DNA of 64,000 nucleotides from Cyanocohniella sp. LLY (GTDB taxonomy: Bacteria; Cyanobacteriota; Cyanobacteriia; Cyanobacteriales; Nostocaceae). The translations under genes were made by a program, and so were the position numbers. Positions within the stretch are counted from its first letter, which is position 1; every line of letters begins with the position of its first letter. The notes beneath the pieces were generated by a model. The model ran no database searches. It was given only the letters and a program-made list of their open reading frames with translations, and was not told where the DNA came from. This document shows, piece by piece, positions 46,692 to 56,103 of the stretch. The stretch spans positions 87 to 64,086 of the forward strand of contig JAKOMP010000010.1 of assembly GCA_022241785.1 (NCBI GenBank). The letters are read 5' to 3'.

Positions 46692-47384
46692 TCATCGGCG
46701 CTCATCTGCGGTTATTCTTTCCCAATCGAGATTTGATGCTACTTGGGCGAGTTTATCCAAATCTTCGGGATTATCTAAATAAGGCAAACAACCTAAAACT
46801 GGTGTATTTGTCAGTGATTGAATCAAGTCTGATGGTGTCCAATCGGCTATTTCGGCATCTGTACGGGGTTGAACACAGTTGAGAACTATACCTTTGAGAT
46901 TCACTTTTGTTTGCCTAGCCAATGCCACATTAGCCACTGCTTGGGCGATCGCACCTAATTTTACTGGTACTACTAAGATTGTCGGTAAACGCCATTCTCC
47001 GGCTAAATCGGCTACTGTCAACTCATCTGTGACTGGTGATCCTAAACCGCCCAAGGCTTCTACTAGTACAAAATCACGCTGCGATCGCAACTTGGAAAAA
47101 GCTTGCCAAACTAAGGCTAAATCCACTTGGCGATTTTCCTTGGCTGCGGCTATGGGTGGGGCGAGGGGGGCTTGAAAATACAAAGGTGTAATTTCTGCGG
47201 CCGATTGGTTTAAGGTAAATAGCCGTTGATACAACTCGCGATCGCCAAATCCCGATTGCATGGGTTTCATAATTCCCCAGCTATGCTGCGGGTAATATTT
47301 TTGCCAATAAGCTGCTAAGGCTGTTGTTAAAACAGTTTTGCCAGCCTCGGTATCAGTTGCAGTAATCAGTAGTGTGTTTAGCAA
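46692..47384 (-). CDS. bioD: dethiobiotin synthetase
   Basis: This 230-aa protein has the P-loop [16 protein letters not shown] and later segments [19 protein letters not shown] and [12 protein letters not shown], which mark BioD. It closes the ureido ring of dethiobiotin from 7,8-diaminopelargonate, CO2 and ATP. The start is TTG at 47384 with an ATG-free 5' region. No other biotin genes are in the window. Confidence 0.93.
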   Translation of the reverse strand: MLNTLLITATDTEAGKTVLTTALAAYWQKYYPQHSWGIMKPMQSGFGDRELYQRLFTLNQSAAEITPLYFQAPLAPPIAAAKENRQVDLALVWQAFSKLRSQRDFVLVEALGGLGSPVTDELTVADLAGEWRLPTILVVPVKLGAIAQAVANVALARQTKVNLKGIVLNCVQPRTDAEIADWTPSDLIQSLTNTPVLGCLPYLDNPEDLDKLAQVASNLDWERITADERR

Positions 47385-48012
47385 TTTATATTAGTAATTA
47401 CTTTATTAAGTATGTACATTTTATCTATATTGTAATATACCCTAGAAGCTCACAGCGTTTTGTAATTAGTTGAGTTAACCCCAGGTGAATCTTTCTACTG
47501 TGCAATGAAAACTGCTGTATATTAATTCATGATTCGTGACCAATTATTTCGTCATAATTCCACACATTGTCAGGATATAGTTATAAAAATAAAAGCGGCT
47601 TTTAAAATTTTATCTCAATCATTTGGGTTATTACGTATAGACCCATACACTTAAGTTAGGCTGTCAGGTAATATCCCATCAGGGCATAGCAGCAGTAAAA
47701 TTATTCACTAATAAAAAATAATCCTAGATATTATTTGTGTATCTAGATTCTCTTTATCTATATTTGACAAGCCTTTGGGAAATTAGTGTTATTACTAATT
47801 ACTTTTTACATAAATACAAAAAAATATAATTTTAAATTAACAAGATACACGGCTACTTAATATTGGTTTCTTAGTAAAAAATCACATTATATTTATTTAG
47901 AATAAATAGCAATTGGGGATATTTTTTATATATATTTCTCACAATTGGAACTTAGTTTTCATAAGCAACAGTTATGATTAATTAATAAGATTTAAACCAA
48001 GGACAGAATATT
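47385..48012. other. AT-rich intergenic region without a convincing gene
   Basis: This 628-bp region is strongly AT-rich. A 41-codon frame from ATG 47529 is present but has no ribosome-binding site and random composition. It holds promoters for bioD (leftward) and for the secreted repeat protein (rightward), with no clear motif. Confidence 0.5.
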
Positions 48013-48594
48013 ATGTCTGGCGCTGGCCCAATAAGTCGATTGTCTCAATTTGTGACTTTTGCAGCTTGTAGTATTCTCTTGGCTACAGTTCCTATGAACA
48101 CAAAAGAATCTTCAGCCTTCGCGCAAGAGATTCAGCCTATTAGTACTCCCTCGCTGGTATCTCGCCATCATCGGCAACATCGTGGTAATCGTAGCAGATA
48201 TACACGGCAACTAAAAGCGGTTTCGGGGCCTGATAACAGAGGACGTTGGATTTTCTTTCGTCCCAGTGATGTTTCCAGAAATGCTATGCAAGCACAAGGT
48301 TGTACCGAAGTTCGCGCTAGCGCATCCACTTGGAGTTGTCGGCGTCGTACTATCAGGGTGCAAGTGAGTAATTATGGTTCCTCTAGCTATCGTTCACGTG
48401 GTTATAGATACTCCACAAGAGAAATCAGCGCCGAATCGGGGCCTGATGAAAGAGGACGTTGGCGGTTCTATCGTCCCAGCGATGTTTCCAGAAATGCCAT
48501 GCAAACACAAGGTTGCACTGATGTCGGTACTGGTACAATTAGTTGGCGTTGTCCCAGACGTACTATTAGGGTGCAAGTAAATAAGAGTCGTTAA
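48013..48594 (+). CDS. secreted protein made of two near-identical Cys-pair repeats
   Basis: This 193-aa protein has a signal peptide (about 1-38, ending SSAFAQE), a basic His/Arg-rich linker, and two tandem units (about 63-119 and 133-190). Each unit contains SGPD-(N/E)-RGRW, (F/Y)RPSDVSRNAMQ, QGCT, and ends RRTIRVQV. Each has two Cys spaced C-x11-C (97/109 and 168/180), fit for one disulfide. The DNA of the two units is also very similar, so the duplication is recent or kept uniform. Function unknown; the basic mature part may bind polysaccharide or membrane. Confidence 0.75.
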   Translation: MSGAGPISRLSQFVTFAACSILLATVPMNTKESSAFAQEIQPISTPSLVSRHHRQHRGNRSRYTRQLKAVSGPDNRGRWIFFRPSDVSRNAMQAQGCTEVRASASTWSCRRRTIRVQVSNYGSSSYRSRGYRYSTREISAESGPDERGRWRFYRPSDVSRNAMQTQGCTDVGTGTISWRCPRRTIRVQVNKSR

Positions 48595-48671
48595 ATAACG
48601 CTTTGTAATTGAATTTAATACGTTTTGAATCTCTGCTTAAGTCCTTTTCTAATTCTTTTCAGCTACAGAAT

Positions 48672-48708
48672 TTTTTAATCTCTAATAGGGATTTTATGAG
48701 ACATGATA
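48672..48708 (+). repeat. CRISPR-repeat-like relic
   Basis: TTTTTTAATCTCTAATAGGG at 48672 onward, continuing ATTTTATGAG, matches the 37-base motif at 49199-49235 in most positions. Cyanobacterial repeats of the form GTTTCAATCCCTAATAGGGAT are common. It stands alone with no adjacent cas gene. Confidence 0.35.
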
Positions 48709-48879
48709 TGCAGTGATGATTGTATTTTTATCAGAACTAGATATTGACTCTACCCTGGGGTAATCATTATGAACCCACCAAATTTTTATTCTGTTATTTT
48801 GTGCTGGCGCGCTTCCAGATTGAATATAGCCAGCAGCCATCATTTTTTTTCAAAATTTTCTGCTGCCAATACTATACTT

Positions 48880-49173
48880 TCAAACTTCGGTAGCCCCTGT
48901 ATTTAGTGTTTGTTTAGGGTCATAATTAACCTGGTATGTTGTCCATATTCTGTATCCTGGCAATACTACAGCAATACCAGTAGAACTATGAATTTTACCA
49001 GGATATTTGTAAGGATTGTCATCTGGGACACTTCCACCAACACGAATAATTAATCCAGGTAGCCACACATACAATCCAGGAATTAACAAATCCATACTGT
49101 AAGCGATCGCTCTCATCTTCTCCTGTGTGTCAAGAGAAGCTTTGCTTAAGTTGAGATTTGTGGTTATGTGCAT
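48880..49173 (-). CDS. small protein of unknown function
   Basis: This 97-aa protein has a hydrophobic central part (SMDLLIPGLYVWLPGLIIRVGG) and a beta-rich tail (YRIWTTYQVNYDPKQTL). The start ATG at 49173 has a weak ribosome-binding site. Two Pro-Gly turns and no Cys are seen. It may be a small membrane-associated protein. No family is recognised, and it sits between CRISPR-repeat-like relics. Confidence 0.4.
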   Translation of the reverse strand: MHITTNLNLSKASLDTQEKMRAIAYSMDLLIPGLYVWLPGLIIRVGGSVPDDNPYKYPGKIHSSTGIAVVLPGYRIWTTYQVNYDPKQTLNTGATEV

Positions 49174-49198
49174 CGTAGTGAATTTTCTTCTATTTAAA

Positions 49199-49303
49199 GT
49201 TTCAATCCCTAATATGGATTTTATGTGGTTTCCAAAAAGAAATCAACCCAGATTAGTTAAGGTGGTTATATCTTTTAATTACTAATAGAGATTGCACTCA
49301 AAC
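49199..49303 (+). CRISPR. degenerate CRISPR-like repeat pair
   Basis: GTTTCAATCCCTAATATGGA (49199 onward, 37 bp with its TTTTATGTGGTTTCCAA tail) and a degraded copy TTTTAATTACTAATAGAGATT (49273 onward) are 74 bp apart, the length of one 37-bp repeat plus a 37-bp spacer. A third look-alike is at 48672. No cas genes are near. This suggests the worn end of an old array. Confidence 0.4.
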
Positions 49304-49516
49304 TCTTGTGCAGTAATCAATACATCCAAATCTTTTACCTTTGTTTGCCAACACCTACCCATTGACCTAACTTTTCACGGTATCTGGAAAACCTCTCTCT
49401 AAATCTCTCTCCTGCGAGGCGAGAGACTTTGAATTCCTGATTTGGAAGTTAGATTTTCCGTGGACTTTTCCACATGACGTGAAAAGTCAGACCCATTGAC
49501 GAAATTCAGCACCCCA

Positions 49517-50863
49517 TTACAAAGTGTAGGTAAAATCATTTACCAACATCCCCGGAACCAGACTACCTCCGAGTTGACGATTTTCGTAAGTACCAACTTC
49601 AGGGATAAATTCTTGAAAACTGGTAAAATCTACGAGATTGTCTCCCCAAAAGCGATAAAGGCTTTCATCAAAGCGTAAGTTTTCTATGGGGGCGATAATT
49701 TCCCCATTTTCTACCCAAAAGCAAGCATAACGGGTCATACCTGTAATTCTACCAGCGGGGCGATCGCTCCAGTTCAAGTAATGCAAATTTGATATATATA
49801 ATCCTGTATCTAAACTTGCAATAATCTCCTCAAAATTTAAATTACCAGGACTTATTTCTGGCGCACGTAATGTTTCTGAACTATTAGCACCATTGGCATT
49901 TTTGCTGTATTCTTTTGCCGTGCGCGAATTGACTAGAGTATTTACTAAAATTCCTTTTTTTATTAAAGGTAACTCTGGCGCTGCCATTTCTCCCAATTGA
50001 TTAAATCGTGGTACTAATACCTGTTGAAAGTTTTCTTGCAAATTAAACTTAGGAGAAAGTTGTTTTTCTTGGCGTGATAAAGCAGCTAAGGCGCTGTTTC
50101 CTTGTTGTAAATCAGCTTCACCAATAGCTGACCAAGAAAGCATACCTAATAAATCTGCAACAGCCGCCGGGGCAAAATAGGTTTTATACTTTCCTTTGAT
50201 CAATTGTTTCGCAGGACGGGCAAGCAATTGTAGTTGTTCTTTTGCTTCGTTAATCTTGGTTATATAAGCTTTTTCATCCCAATCACTACCTGCAAATATA
50301 CCTTTCACAGCTTGCCCACAGGTATCAAATATTGAATAGTCTAATGTAAAAGAATCACTAGCAAACCAGTGTTTTTGACCATTGGAATCACCATAAGCTT
50401 TAATTACAACTCCTCCGGCATACATACCAGTAAAATCTAATTCCGCAACTAGTTCTAATACCGTTGATGCTACTGATTCTGTCGCCAATAATTGCCCAGG
50501 TTTTACTTCCCGACTAGTATTATTTTCCGTTGGCAAAACTAAATAGGGATCGACAGGCAATAAGGTAATTTCGTCACGCAGTTCCTGTAAGGCCTTGTAT
50601 GCATTTTGCCAATCTAAATCCCAATTGCCTGTGAAAGGAAAATGCTGAAAACTGCTACGCTGATTTGTCATTAAAGTGAGTTCTATCCAACCATCAGCAA
50701 CTAAACCTGTTTGTCGCACTTTGGCATGATTGAAACGAGTAAATTGGCTGCGCTCACTGCTAAGTTTGACAGTAAATTGTTCCTCTGGCTTTTTTTTAAT
50801 CAGCAGAGTTTCAATTAGTTGATTAAAACTAACTTCTAAGGTAGATAATTCGACAGTTTTCAT
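49517..50863 (-). CDS. pmbA: TldD/PmbA family protein, probable TldE/PmbA
   Basis: With ATG 50863 the protein has 448 aa; the frame is open to 50935. It is a PmbA/TldE-type protein, lacking the HExxxH zinc motif found in its partner TldD. It has the typical C-terminal segment SNLHYLNWSDRPAGRITGMT followed by CFWVENGE. TldD and TldE form a heterodimeric protease that unfolds and cleaves short peptides, for example CcdA and microcin precursors. The tldD gene lies upstream on the same strand, separated by a heptamer repeat. Confidence 0.88.
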   Translation of the reverse strand: MKTVELSTLEVSFNQLIETLLIKKKPEEQFTVKLSSERSQFTRFNHAKVRQTGLVADGWIELTLMTNQRSSFQHFPFTGNWDLDWQNAYKALQELRDEITLLPVDPYLVLPTENNTSREVKPGQLLATESVASTVLELVAELDFTGMYAGGVVIKAYGDSNGQKHWFASDSFTLDYSIFDTCGQAVKGIFAGSDWDEKAYITKINEAKEQLQLLARPAKQLIKGKYKTYFAPAAVADLLGMLSWSAIGEADLQQGNSALAALSRQEKQLSPKFNLQENFQQVLVPRFNQLGEMAAPELPLIKKGILVNTLVNSRTAKEYSKNANGANSSETLRAPEISPGNLNFEEIIASLDTGLYISNLHYLNWSDRPAGRITGMTRYACFWVENGEIIAPIENLRFDESLYRFWGDNLVDFTSFQEFIPEVGTYENRQLGGSLVPGMLVNDFTYTL

Positions 50864-50980
50864 AATAGAAATTGGGAATTTGGGAAGTGAAAAAGCAGAG
50901 GGCAGGGGGCAGGGAGCAAGGGAGCTATCGCCCACAATTCCACTCGGCTTTAAACCTTATCTTTTGGTAAAGTATTTTTT

Positions 50981-51008
50981 CTAGCCTCTAGCCTCTAGCC
51001 TCTAGCCT
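50981..51008. repeat. heptamer repeat (CTAGCCT)4 directly after tldD
   Basis: Four CTAGCCT copies abut the tldD stop codon at 51009. It lies in the 145-bp spacer between tldD and pmbA. Confidence 0.85.
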
Positions 51009-52448
51009 CTAATCTCCTCCACCAAAAACTTCAACATTAGCAAATACACACACAGGTGAACCATGTCCTACCCACATGGCTTGATTGGGTTCACCTTTAC
51101 CACACATGGGGGTGCCGTACATTTGCCAGTTGTCGGCGTTTCCTACTTGAGTGAGGCTATGCCAAAATTCTGGGGTTGTGGCCCGATAGTTGGGGTTACG
51201 CAGGGTTTTGGTGAGTTTGCCATTTTCGATTAATTTAGCGTACTCGCAACCAAATTGAAATTTATAACGGCGATCGTCTATTGACCAAGACCGATTAGAT
51301 TCCATGTAAACACCGTGTTCTATGCTACCGATAATTTCCTCAAATGAGGCGTTTCCGGGTTCTAGGTTGAGGTTAGCCATGCGGTCAATTGCGGGTCGAT
51401 TCCATGAAGAAGCTCGGGCGCAAGCTACTCCTGGGACACCTGCTCTGGCTTGGCTTTCTAGGCTGCCTAAACCTCTTTGGAGTACGCCTTCTTTGATGAT
51501 ATGTTCCCGTGTGGCGACAGCCCCTGTATCGTCAAAACCATAGCTGGCAAATTCACCCGGTACTGTGGGATCAAAGGTGATATTCATCAGTGGTGAACCG
51601 TATACTAGGTTACCAACATCACTGGTTTTCACAAAGCTACCGCCTGCATAGTTGCGTTCATCTCCCAAAATTCGGTCAATTTCTAGGGGATGTCCTACAC
51701 TTTCATGGATTTGTAGCATCATTTGATCTGGTGCTAACACTAAGTCAGTGCGGGTGTTGGGGCATTCTGTTGCTGTTAAGAGTTCTACAGCTTGTTCTCC
51801 CACTTGTTGCACTTGCGGCCATAAGTCATCTTGTTTTAAAAGTTCCCATCCACCTTGGTAACAGTGTGCTTGCCAGCCGTTGTTGGTACGTTGCTGGACT
51901 ATTGCGCCATCTTGGGCGATCGCTCCATAATGAGTTCCGATAGAGATTATTTTTTGATATACTTGTGAGCCGTTGCTGCTGGCAAACCAAGTTTCTCTTT
52001 CTGTGGTACTAGCGCTGGCTGTTGTTTGGACAATTTTGTCATTAATTTTGAGTGTCTGGCAGATACGAACCAGTAAATTGTTAATTTCTCCGGGACTGAG
52101 GGCATCTAATGGTTCTAAATAGGGAGAGTTATATTCACCCACAACTTTGGGGCGTTCACTTTCACTAAAGGGATATATCATCCATTTGCTAGCTGCAAGG
52201 GCCTGTTTATAAGCTGTTTGAGCAGCCGCTTGTAGTGATGGTATATCTAAGGAGTTGGTAGCTGCATAACCGAGACAGCCATTTACTAAAACTTCCAGCA
52301 TCGCTCCCATTGTGGAGGATTTGCCGTTGATTTGGGGTAAGCCATCACGCACATGGCGAGTTGAGGAATTTTCTTTGACGGCTCGAATACCAATCCAATC
52401 AGCAGGGATATCGAAGCAGGCGATCGCTTTGGTGAGTTCAGACCACAT
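51009..52448 (-). CDS. tldD: TldD metalloprotease
   Basis: This 479-aa protein has the Zn-binding motif HESVGHPLEID of TldD (HExxxH) and the C-terminal GKGEPNQAMWVGHGSP segment. It is the catalytic partner of the TldE/PmbA protein encoded next. The start is ATG 52448 (MWSELTKAI). In bacteria TldD/TldE finishes modified peptides and degrades antitoxins; in this window the ParD antitoxin gene is far away, so no link is implied. Confidence 0.93.
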   Translation of the reverse strand: MWSELTKAIACFDIPADWIGIRAVKENSSTRHVRDGLPQINGKSSTMGAMLEVLVNGCLGYAATNSLDIPSLQAAAQTAYKQALAASKWMIYPFSESERPKVVGEYNSPYLEPLDALSPGEINNLLVRICQTLKINDKIVQTTASASTTERETWFASSNGSQVYQKIISIGTHYGAIAQDGAIVQQRTNNGWQAHCYQGGWELLKQDDLWPQVQQVGEQAVELLTATECPNTRTDLVLAPDQMMLQIHESVGHPLEIDRILGDERNYAGGSFVKTSDVGNLVYGSPLMNITFDPTVPGEFASYGFDDTGAVATREHIIKEGVLQRGLGSLESQARAGVPGVACARASSWNRPAIDRMANLNLEPGNASFEEIIGSIEHGVYMESNRSWSIDDRRYKFQFGCEYAKLIENGKLTKTLRNPNYRATTPEFWHSLTQVGNADNWQMYGTPMCGKGEPNQAMWVGHGSPVCVFANVEVFGGGD

Positions 52449-52648
52449 CTTTTTTATAATGAGATTGATAAGAGAAACAGTATAGTAAAACCGGATGCTC
52501 CCCTTTTAGCTCTATGGATAGGACTAAAATTAAAATAGCACAAGGTACTAATTCTAGAGTTACTAGGCTTCGTCTCATTAATTAGTATACTGATGAAATT
52601 TGGCTAATTACTTACGATATATCTGTGAGGCGATCGCATCGAATGAAT

Positions 52649-53017
52649 TTATTTCTGCCAAACTACTAATATCACTCCAGTCATAATAAAACTCAAACCT
52701 AAAAGACGAGTTAAGGGAATTGTTTCTCTAAATATAAAATAACCCAGCAAAACTGAGAAAACATAAACTAACGATACAGATGGGCCAGCAATACTTAAAT
52801 TAACTCTAGTTAATAGGAGTATATAGGCCACAGCACCTAAACCATAACAAGTAAGCCCTATTAAAAGCTCAGGAATTGTAATGATACTGAGAATGTGGCT
52901 AATAGTATTATCTATATTTACTTTGCCTAATTTCAGCGCGCCTGCTTTTAAGAAAAATTGTCCAGCCACACTTGCAAGGACTGACATTAACAGTAAACTA
53001 AATTCTTGTAGTGACAC
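52649..53017 (-). CDS. small EamA/DMT-family transporter, ArnE/F-like
   Basis: This 122-aa protein has four membrane helices (about 5-25, 45-68, 75-95 and 100-120) with a LGYFIFRETIPLTRLLGLSFI segment typical of the DMT superfamily. Single four-helix members act as pairs; ArnE/ArnF flip lipid-linked aminoarabinose. It is the last gene of the polysaccharide operon and starts at GTG 53017. It may flip or export a lipid-linked sugar. Substrate unknown. Confidence 0.75.
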   Translation of the reverse strand: MSLQEFSLLLMSVLASVAGQFFLKAGALKLGKVNIDNTISHILSIITIPELLIGLTCYGLGAVAYILLLTRVNLSIAGPSVSLVYVFSVLLGYFIFRETIPLTRLLGLSFIMTGVILVVWQK

Positions 53018-53058
53018 AAATATATCCTTTATATTTTTTAGATATTCAATTTATCTGG

Positions 53059-55377
53059 CTATTTTTCTTCAATTGCCAGTTGAGTGAATTTAACAGTCAT
53101 ATTTCGATCATCACCTGGTGCAAAGGTAAATTTCCCTTTATTCCAATCTTTGTATCTAAAAACTACTGTATTCCATCCTGAAATAGCTTTAAACTCAATC
53201 CTACGTTGAATATTAATATTTTTGCTAAGATTAACTATTTTTTCTAAATTTACTCCATTAGCTTCTATCACTACATTTTGATCATCAATTGGATTTATAA
53301 AGCTGAAAACTAACGATATTGATTTAGATGCTGGCAAATTAAATTTGAGTAGAGTTTCTGGACCTAAACCCCATCGCCATACGCTTCCTTGGGATGAGTT
53401 TTCAATTGTGCTTAGTCCATTTATATTGAAACCATAAGGTAATTGAAATTTCAGCAAATCAGCTTCAGCGTAATTTATAAAAGTTTCTAATTTCAGGTAA
53501 CTACCCAAGTTTAAATTAACTTGATCTCTTAATTCAGAAGATTTTGGTATAAATTTTACTAAACCTGCGCCCGGCACTTTTGTCTCCACAGTTGGCGTAC
53601 CGAAGCGAGTATAAAAATTTTCAACACAATCTTGAGGTAAAAAATCTACATAAAGGTTAATCCCGGCAAAATCATTAAATTTATAAAAATCTGTAAAAAA
53701 AGCCCATTCTTCTGAATTAAAACATCGTTTTTGGTTACTTGCTTTAAAAATATCCTGCTCATTAGGAACAAACATTTGATCCCAACCAGCCTCAATATAT
53801 GGCTTTAATTGGGAAGGATGTAAACGTCCAAAGTACTGCCCCATAACTTTTTTATGATGAAACCGTCGTAAAGCAAAAACGCTACCATTTCTTGCATAAT
53901 ATGGACAAAGATTTTGTAAAGCACCGACTCCATTACCTCCTATTACACAAAATGGCCAATCTAAAACTGCCTCTCCTGGTTGCTCTTTAACATAATTCAT
54001 ATACTGAAAAAAGCTGTTGTCTAAGGAGTATAAAGGTTGATGGTTGAGCTTGAGTGAATATGCAGTATAAATTTCAGTACAAGCCAAAAATACCAAAAGT
54101 GCTGATACTAGCTGCCTAGTATGTAAACGTAAACTATTTAAACTAATATTTAGAGCAAAAATGCTAAGTATGATCGGGTAAAGAACAGTAAAACGACCTT
54201 GGACTCGACTGAAGGCAAACCAGGGAAATATCTTTAATATAGGAAAGTGAATCGGATGGTAAAAAATACAAATGAAGAATATTGTTAGTAGAGGTATGAA
54301 AATACCTATTTGTTTGCGTTTTTGCCATAAACCAACAGATGCGATGATCAGCAAAAGCCACCCTGGGCTACCAGCACCTAAACCTTCTGGTGAATCGTTA
54401 AATAATTGTTCAACATTAAATTTCCCTGGGTGAAAAAACGGCAAAAAAGGAATTAGTATTCTAAGAGGATTAGCCCACCAAACTCCACTAGGAATTCCGG
54501 TAAAGTCGAAGCTTTTCGCTTCTCTTGATATTTGGATAACTAAGGGGAAAATAATAAAGCTGGCAGTCAAAAATAGACCTAATAAAGCTAAACATATACG
54601 GGGATAGGAATAAAATTCACTTTTATATTTTCTTAATGTAATTTTGAAGCAGGTTAATAAACTCAGTTTTTTATTTCTAAAATATCTGTAACTAAGCAAA
54701 AGTAAAGTAAAAATAGTAGAAATTGTAAATGATGTTAAGGCAGAACCAGCTATGTATCCCAATTCTTGTCCTAGAGATAGAATAAGTAAACACATTCTGA
54801 GTAAAATTAACCGTAGATATACATAGTGCCCCAAGGTTACTTTTTTTAGTATGATAAAGTCAGCGATAAAACTGAGAGCAGTCCAATGAAATATTGAATA
54901 GCTGAGATGCTCTGGATATTTGTGAATTGCGTAGAAACTAAAAAATGAAATTAGGAATCCAGCCCCACTAGCACGGGCAAAACTATAATCTTTGAAAAGT
55001 AGAAGGAAGCTTCCGATACCTGTAACTAAAACACTTAAAAGATAGTATATTTGTATCCAGGGACCAATTCCAAAAATGGAGTAAAAGATCGCGTAAAAAA
55101 TATCTCTTTCAATTGACCAAGGCTGAAAGACACCATTTGTTCCATAAGGATAAAACGCTTGATTATTTATCAGGTTCAAATTAGGAAATGGTAATAAACT
55201 AAGATTTTTAGAAAAATAAAACCCGGTATATTCCCAATATTCTGTATCTCCAAATCCAACTAAAGGATGTGAAAAATCTTTAATTATTAAAAAACTAAAA
55301 GCAAAAGAAATACATATTAAAAGATATGAAGCATATTGTATTATCCATTTAGCTTTAATGCTAGACAAATTATGCAT
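53059..55377 (-). CDS. large polytopic membrane protein, GT-C-like or YfhO-like
   Basis: This 772-aa protein has about 10-12 membrane helices in the first 450 residues, then an outside-facing C-terminal region of about 320 residues (VLDWPFCVIGGNGVGALQN and a beta-rich end). The layout recalls GT-C glycosyltransferases and YfhO-type proteins, which use polyprenyl-linked sugars. A GT-C acidic motif is not clearly seen. It lies 12 bp after the methyltransferase gene in the polysaccharide operon, so a sugar-transfer or polymer-modifying role is plausible. Confidence 0.65.
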   Translation of the reverse strand: MHNLSSIKAKWIIQYASYLLICISFAFSFLIIKDFSHPLVGFGDTEYWEYTGFYFSKNLSLLPFPNLNLINNQAFYPYGTNGVFQPWSIERDIFYAIFYSIFGIGPWIQIYYLLSVLVTGIGSFLLLFKDYSFARASGAGFLISFFSFYAIHKYPEHLSYSIFHWTALSFIADFIILKKVTLGHYVYLRLILLRMCLLILSLGQELGYIAGSALTSFTISTIFTLLLLSYRYFRNKKLSLLTCFKITLRKYKSEFYSYPRICLALLGLFLTASFIIFPLVIQISREAKSFDFTGIPSGVWWANPLRILIPFLPFFHPGKFNVEQLFNDSPEGLGAGSPGWLLLIIASVGLWQKRKQIGIFIPLLTIFFICIFYHPIHFPILKIFPWFAFSRVQGRFTVLYPIILSIFALNISLNSLRLHTRQLVSALLVFLACTEIYTAYSLKLNHQPLYSLDNSFFQYMNYVKEQPGEAVLDWPFCVIGGNGVGALQNLCPYYARNGSVFALRRFHHKKVMGQYFGRLHPSQLKPYIEAGWDQMFVPNEQDIFKASNQKRCFNSEEWAFFTDFYKFNDFAGINLYVDFLPQDCVENFYTRFGTPTVETKVPGAGLVKFIPKSSELRDQVNLNLGSYLKLETFINYAEADLLKFQLPYGFNINGLSTIENSSQGSVWRWGLGPETLLKFNLPASKSISLVFSFINPIDDQNVVIEANGVNLEKIVNLSKNINIQRRIEFKAISGWNTVVFRYKDWNKGKFTFAPGDDRNMTVKFTQLAIEEK

Positions 55378-55389
55378 GATTTTTATTTT

Positions 55390-56103
55390 CTAATTAACCT
55401 TTTTTTGCCACACACCTAGTATGGATTTACCTAATGAATATTGGAGTAATGGATCGACTTTTATAGACAAGGGAACCATAAATTTATCCCAAAATAATAT
55501 TTGTTTCCTAGTTGGCATTTTACTTTTGAGAATAAAGCGATTACCGAGTGAAGCCATTAATCCAATTGAGTCTAAATACATCAAGGTAATACATTCGAGA
55601 CTTTCGGGGATTATGTCTGATAACATTTTTTTGTTGTAACGACGATAATGCCCTATTGATTTATCAAATGGAGTAAAAAGCCATTGGTGAGATGGAGCTA
55701 GCACGACTAAAAATCCACCATTCTTTAGGTGGTTAGCGGCAAGTTTAGTCTCTTGTCTGTCACTTTTAATATGTTCTAAAACATCAATGTAGATAATAGT
55801 ATCAAACTTTTCTTCATGATGTAAGTCTGATAAAGTTCCTATTTTTACTTCACAGCATTCTGCTAGCTTACCCTGCACAATTGAGTGATTTAATCTGTTT
55901 GCCAATGCTGAATCTGGTTCAAGACAAATCCAACGTTTATGATTACGTTGACACAAAAGTTCAGTAGTTCCCCCAATACCTGCTCCTACTTCTAGGACTT
56001 CATTGCCTATGTATCTTTTAATCAGAAGACTCCAATAGCTTTTCCAATTTTTAGCTTCACGAAATAGTTCTAGTTCTGAGCCAATGTAAGATAAATTAGT
56101 CAT
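55390..56103 (-). CDS. SAM-dependent methyltransferase
   Basis: This 237-aa protein has the SAM motif EVGAGIGGTTELL, WICLEPD and IDVLEHIKSDRQE. The acceptor is unknown; position suggests a sugar or a lipid carrier. It overlaps the upstream GT2 gene by four bases (ATGA), which implies translational coupling. A later FDKSIGHYRRY segment is common in methyltransferases of polysaccharide loci. Confidence 0.85.
   Translation of the reverse strand: MTNLSYIGSELELFREAKNWKSYWSLLIKRYIGNEVLEVGAGIGGTTELLCQRNHKRWICLEPDSALANRLNHSIVQGKLAECCEVKIGTLSDLHHEEKFDTIIYIDVLEHIKSDRQETKLAANHLKNGGFLVVLAPSHQWLFTPFDKSIGHYRRYNKKMLSDIIPESLECITLMYLDSIGLMASLGNRFILKSKMPTRKQILFWDKFMVPLSIKVDPLLQYSLGKSILGVWQKKVN

Noticed and set aside
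47529-47654. 41-codon ORF in the AT-rich spacer after bioD
   Set aside because: No ribosome-binding site, random composition and low-complexity surroundings.
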